This document shows, piece after piece, positions 61,910 to 64,000 of a stretch of 64,000 bases of DNA. The DNA is taken from NCBI RefSeq assembly GCF_001700965.1, contig NZ_CP016756.1:3214501-3278500 (forward strand). Direction: 5' to 3'. The notes beneath the pieces were generated by a model that made no database searches, had not been told where the DNA came from, and saw nothing but the letters and a program-made list of their open reading frames with translations. The position numbers were made by a program, and so were the translations under genes. Origin of the DNA: Stenotrophomonas nitritireducens. Lineage in GTDB: Bacteria > Pseudomonadota > Gammaproteobacteria > Xanthomonadales > Xanthomonadaceae. Numbering within the stretch: position 1 is the first letter of the stretch; the number at the start of each line of letters is the position of its first letter.

Positions 61910-63342
61910 GCATATCGATCCTGGTCAATACGAGTTATCTGGTTGCCGCGACGCTGTTCCTGCTGGGCCTGCAGCGCATGGCCTCGCCCAAGACCGCACG
62001 CAGCGGTATCCAATGGGCCGGCGCGGGTATGTTGATCGCTACCGCGGCCACGTTCCTGCTGCCGGGCTTGCACAACCTCGCGCTGATCGCGGTGGCGCTG
62101 GTGCTGGGCACCGGCCTGGCCTGGGTGTCGGCCAAGAAGGTGGCCATCACCGACATGCCGCAGATGGTGGCGCTGTACAACGGCATGGGCGGCGGCTCGG
62201 CGGCGGCGATTGGCGCGGTGGAACTGCTGCGTTTCTCCGAGCTGGCCAACCGCGACACCAGCCATTGGAGCGCGCAGGCCATTGCCGACCTGTCGGCACG
62301 CTTGCCCTCGACTACCGTGCTGGCTTTGGCGGTGATTGGCTCGGCGATTGGTGTGGTGTCCTTGTCCGGTTCGATCATCGCCTGGGCCAAGCTCGATGGG
62401 CGCCTGGACAAGCGCGTCACTTTCCCTGGGCAGCAGGTGTTCAATCTGCTGGTCGCCGTCGCTATGGTGGTGCTCGGTGTGTGGGCTGCCGTCAGCCTGC
62501 AGCCACTGGCGATCATCAGCTTCTTCGTGGTGGCGCTGGCTTTGGGCGTGTTGATGACGCTGCCGATCGGTGGCGCCGACATGCCGGTGGTGATTTCGCT
62601 TTACAACGCATTCACTGGCTTGGCAGTGGCGTTTGAAGGCTATGTGCTCGGCAACGAGGCCTTGATCATCGCCGGCATGATGGTCGGCGCTGCCGGCATC
62701 CTGCTGACGCGCCTGATGGCCAAGGCGATGAACCGGCCGATCAGTGGCGTGCTGTTCTCCAACTTCGGCGGTGGCGGGCAGGGTGCTGAAATCAGCGGCA
62801 CGCAGAAGCCGATCGAAGCGGCCGATGTCGCGGCGATGATGGCCTTCGCCGAGCGCGTGGTGATCGTGCCCGGCTACGGCATGGCGGTCGCCCAGGCCCA
62901 GCACAAGATCTGGGAACTGGCGCAGCGTCTGATCGAGCGCGGGGTCAAGGTTAAATTCGCGATCCACCCGGTGGCCGGGCGCATGCCCGGGCATATGAAC
63001 GTGCTGCTGGCCGAAGCCGGCGTGCCGTACGACCTGATCGCCGACATGGACGACATAAACCCGGAGTTCGCCACTACCGATGTGTCACTGGTGATCGGCG
63101 CCAATGACGTGGTCAACCCGGTTGCCAAGACCGACCCGACCAGCCCGATCTACGGCATGCCGATTCTGGATGTGGTCAATTCGAAGAACACCATCGTCAT
63201 CAAGCGCGGCAAGGGCACCGGTTTTGCGGGCATCGAGAATGCGCTGTTCTACGCTGACAACACGCGCATGCTGTACGGCGATGGGGCCGAGGCGGCCAGC
63301 GCCCTGGTCAGTGAACTCAAGGCGCTGGACGGCGGGCACTGA
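61906..63342 (+). CDS. pntB: NAD(P) transhydrogenase beta subunit
   Basis: Beta subunit of the proton-pumping transhydrogenase, 478 residues: about eight membrane helices (1-270) followed by the NADP(H)-binding domain III. Signatures include KVAITDMPQMVALYNGMGGG, MPVVISLYNAFTGLAVAFEG, VVIVPGYGMAVAQAQHKIWE, FAIHPVAGRMPGHMNVLLAE and SLVIGANDVVNPVAKTDPTS. The ATG overlaps the upstream stop in ATGA. It completes the enzyme that makes NADPH from NADH using proton motive force. Confidence 0.96.
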   Translation: MSISILVNTSYLVAATLFLLGLQRMASPKTARSGIQWAGAGMLIATAATFLLPGLHNLALIAVALVLGTGLAWVSAKKVAITDMPQMVALYNGMGGGSAAAIGAVELLRFSELANRDTSHWSAQAIADLSARLPSTTVLALAVIGSAIGVVSLSGSIIAWAKLDGRLDKRVTFPGQQVFNLLVAVAMVVLGVWAAVSLQPLAIISFFVVALALGVLMTLPIGGADMPVVISLYNAFTGLAVAFEGYVLGNEALIIAGMMVGAAGILLTRLMAKAMNRPISGVLFSNFGGGGQGAEISGTQKPIEAADVAAMMAFAERVVIVPGYGMAVAQAQHKIWELAQRLIERGVKVKFAIHPVAGRMPGHMNVLLAEAGVPYDLIADMDDINPEFATTDVSLVIGANDVVNPVAKTDPTSPIYGMPILDVVNSKNTIVIKRGKGTGFAGIENALFYADNTRMLYGDGAEAASALVSELKALDGGH

Positions 63343-63358
63343 GGGCGGTGCGGGGCGG

Positions 63359-64000
63359 TCAGGAAGCTACCGCCCATTCCATCGCAGATGCGGCAATAAG
63401 CCGGGTGCTGCTGGCTGGCGCAGGGCCGGGGGCAAGCAACGCGCTGTGCTGTACCTGTTGGCCACGCCGTGCAGCGGTGGTGGTACAGCCGAAGGCGTGC
63501 TTGAACGCGCGGCAGAACGCGCTTTCGCTTTCAAAGCCCAGTGACTCGGCGATCTCGCAGACCGACAGCTCGGTGTTGCAGACCATGTCCAATGCGCGCT
63601 TGTTGCGCAGCCGCACCGCGTACTCGCTCGGGGTTTCACCAAAGACATCGCGATAGATGCGGATGAGATGGGTGGGCGAGTAATTGGCCACCGCAGCCAG
63701 ACTGACCAGATCCAGCCGGGTGTCGATGGTGCAGCGGATCAGGTGCTGCACGCGCAGCAGCCGCAGCAGGGTCTGATGGCGGCGCAGCACGGTGCGGCCG
63801 CTGCAGCGTTCAAGCTGCAGTTGCTGGGCCTGCTGGCGTTCGATCAGGGCGTCACGCAACAGCCCCAACTTATAGGTGGGGTCGGGTGAATCGATGCCCT
63901 GCTGGAACCAGCGGGGCCGGCAGAGGTGCACCAGTGCGCGCGCCAGTTTGCTGTCGCAACCCTGCTCACGTGGGATCAGGCAGTTGATGATGGAGGCGGT
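63359..64000 (-). CDS. AraC-family transcriptional regulator, N-terminal part cut by window
   Basis: The frame is open to the right edge, so about 213 C-terminal residues are visible. Two AraC helix-turn-helix motifs are clear: VSLAAVANYSPTHLIRIYRD with VFGETPSEYAVRLRNKRALD, and VCEIAESLGFESESAFCRAF with KHAFG. The residues before them (ERQQAQQLQLERC) look like the linker from an N-terminal sensing domain that lies outside the window. It is convergent with pntB, 16 bases apart. Target genes unknown. Confidence 0.85.
   Translation of the reverse strand, partial: TASIINCLIPREQGCDSKLARALVHLCRPRWFQQGIDSPDPTYKLGLLRDALIERQQAQQLQLERCSGRTVLRRHQTLLRLLRVQHLIRCTIDTRLDLVSLAAVANYSPTHLIRIYRDVFGETPSEYAVRLRNKRALDMVCNTELSVCEIAESLGFESESAFCRAFKHAFGCTTTAARRGQQVQHSALLAPGPAPASSTRLIAASAMEWAVAS

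Overview
The window is about 66% GC chromosomal DNA from a gammaproteobacterium of the Xanthomonadaceae, most likely Stenotrophomonas or a close relative. Three things point there: the gene order ahpC-ahpF-oxyR, long runs of overlapping housekeeping genes, and many short palindromes that begin with GTAG and resemble the SMAG/REP elements described in S. maltophilia. I see no rRNA, tRNA, CRISPR array, insertion sequence or prophage. Both window edges cut a gene: a TonB-dependent haem-type receptor on the left and an AraC-type regulator on the right.

Layout. 0-3.3 kb: TonB receptor (5' end missing), its partner DUF6607 protein and a small membrane protein. 3.4-7 kb: OmpR-type response regulator, a sensor kinase with its own promoter, diacylglycerol kinase and a TerC protein. 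7.2-11.5 kb: lemA with two TPM-domain genes, then lgt-thyA-folA. 11.6-21.6 kb, minus strand: a nearly continuous run with btuM-like gene, cobalamin adenosyltransferase, histone-deacetylase-like hydrolase, lptD, surA, pdxA, rsmA, apaG, apaH and a DUF1287 lipoprotein. 21.7-24.1 kb: ubiH-ubiI. 24.3-29 kb: two EF-hand proteins, an unplaced protein, an SMP-30-like protein, rlmM and a nucleoside deaminase. 29.3-38.4 kb: a nutrient locus (TonB receptor, SDR reductase, CitMHS transporter, OprO/P-type porin) divergent from a TctDE-type two-component system and an orphan solute-binding protein. 38.4-44.6 kb: Cys-rich lipoprotein, glnS, GST, DUF2007, msrA, flavodoxin-like protein, transaldolase and rnk. 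44.8-48.4 kb: the peroxide operon ahpC-ahpF-oxyR. 48.6-55.4 kb: prmC, erythromycin-esterase-like protein, pip, and a four-gene overlapping operon (nitroreductase, 5'-3' exonuclease, NUDIX hydrolase, formylglutamate amidohydrolase). 55.7-63.3 kb: DUF1631 protein and the three-part proton-translocating transhydrogenase, whose genes are separated by an antisense ECF sigma / membrane protein / DUF3106 cassette.

How the parts work together. The lptD-to-apaH run combines outer-membrane biogenesis (LptD, SurA), vitamin B6 synthesis (PdxA), rRNA maturation (RsmA) and alarmone hydrolysis (ApaH), as in E. coli, but is extended upstream by a B12 salvage pair. The 29-38 kb locus looks like a regulated uptake module: an outer-membrane porin and/or TonB receptor, an inner-membrane symporter, and a sensor kinase that may read substrate through the orphan binding protein. 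The divergent promoter there carries a tandem CTGTCA repeat very close to a Pho box. OxyR retains both redox cysteines, and OxyR-type half-sites lie in front of ahpC.

The most interesting points are the B12-transporter candidate with its conserved Cys/Tyr/His pattern next to the adenosyltransferase, the TctDE-binding-protein module with its Pho-box-like operator, the split transhydrogenase locus, the basic tail on ApaH, and an unplaced 240-residue protein at 25.2-25.9 kb.
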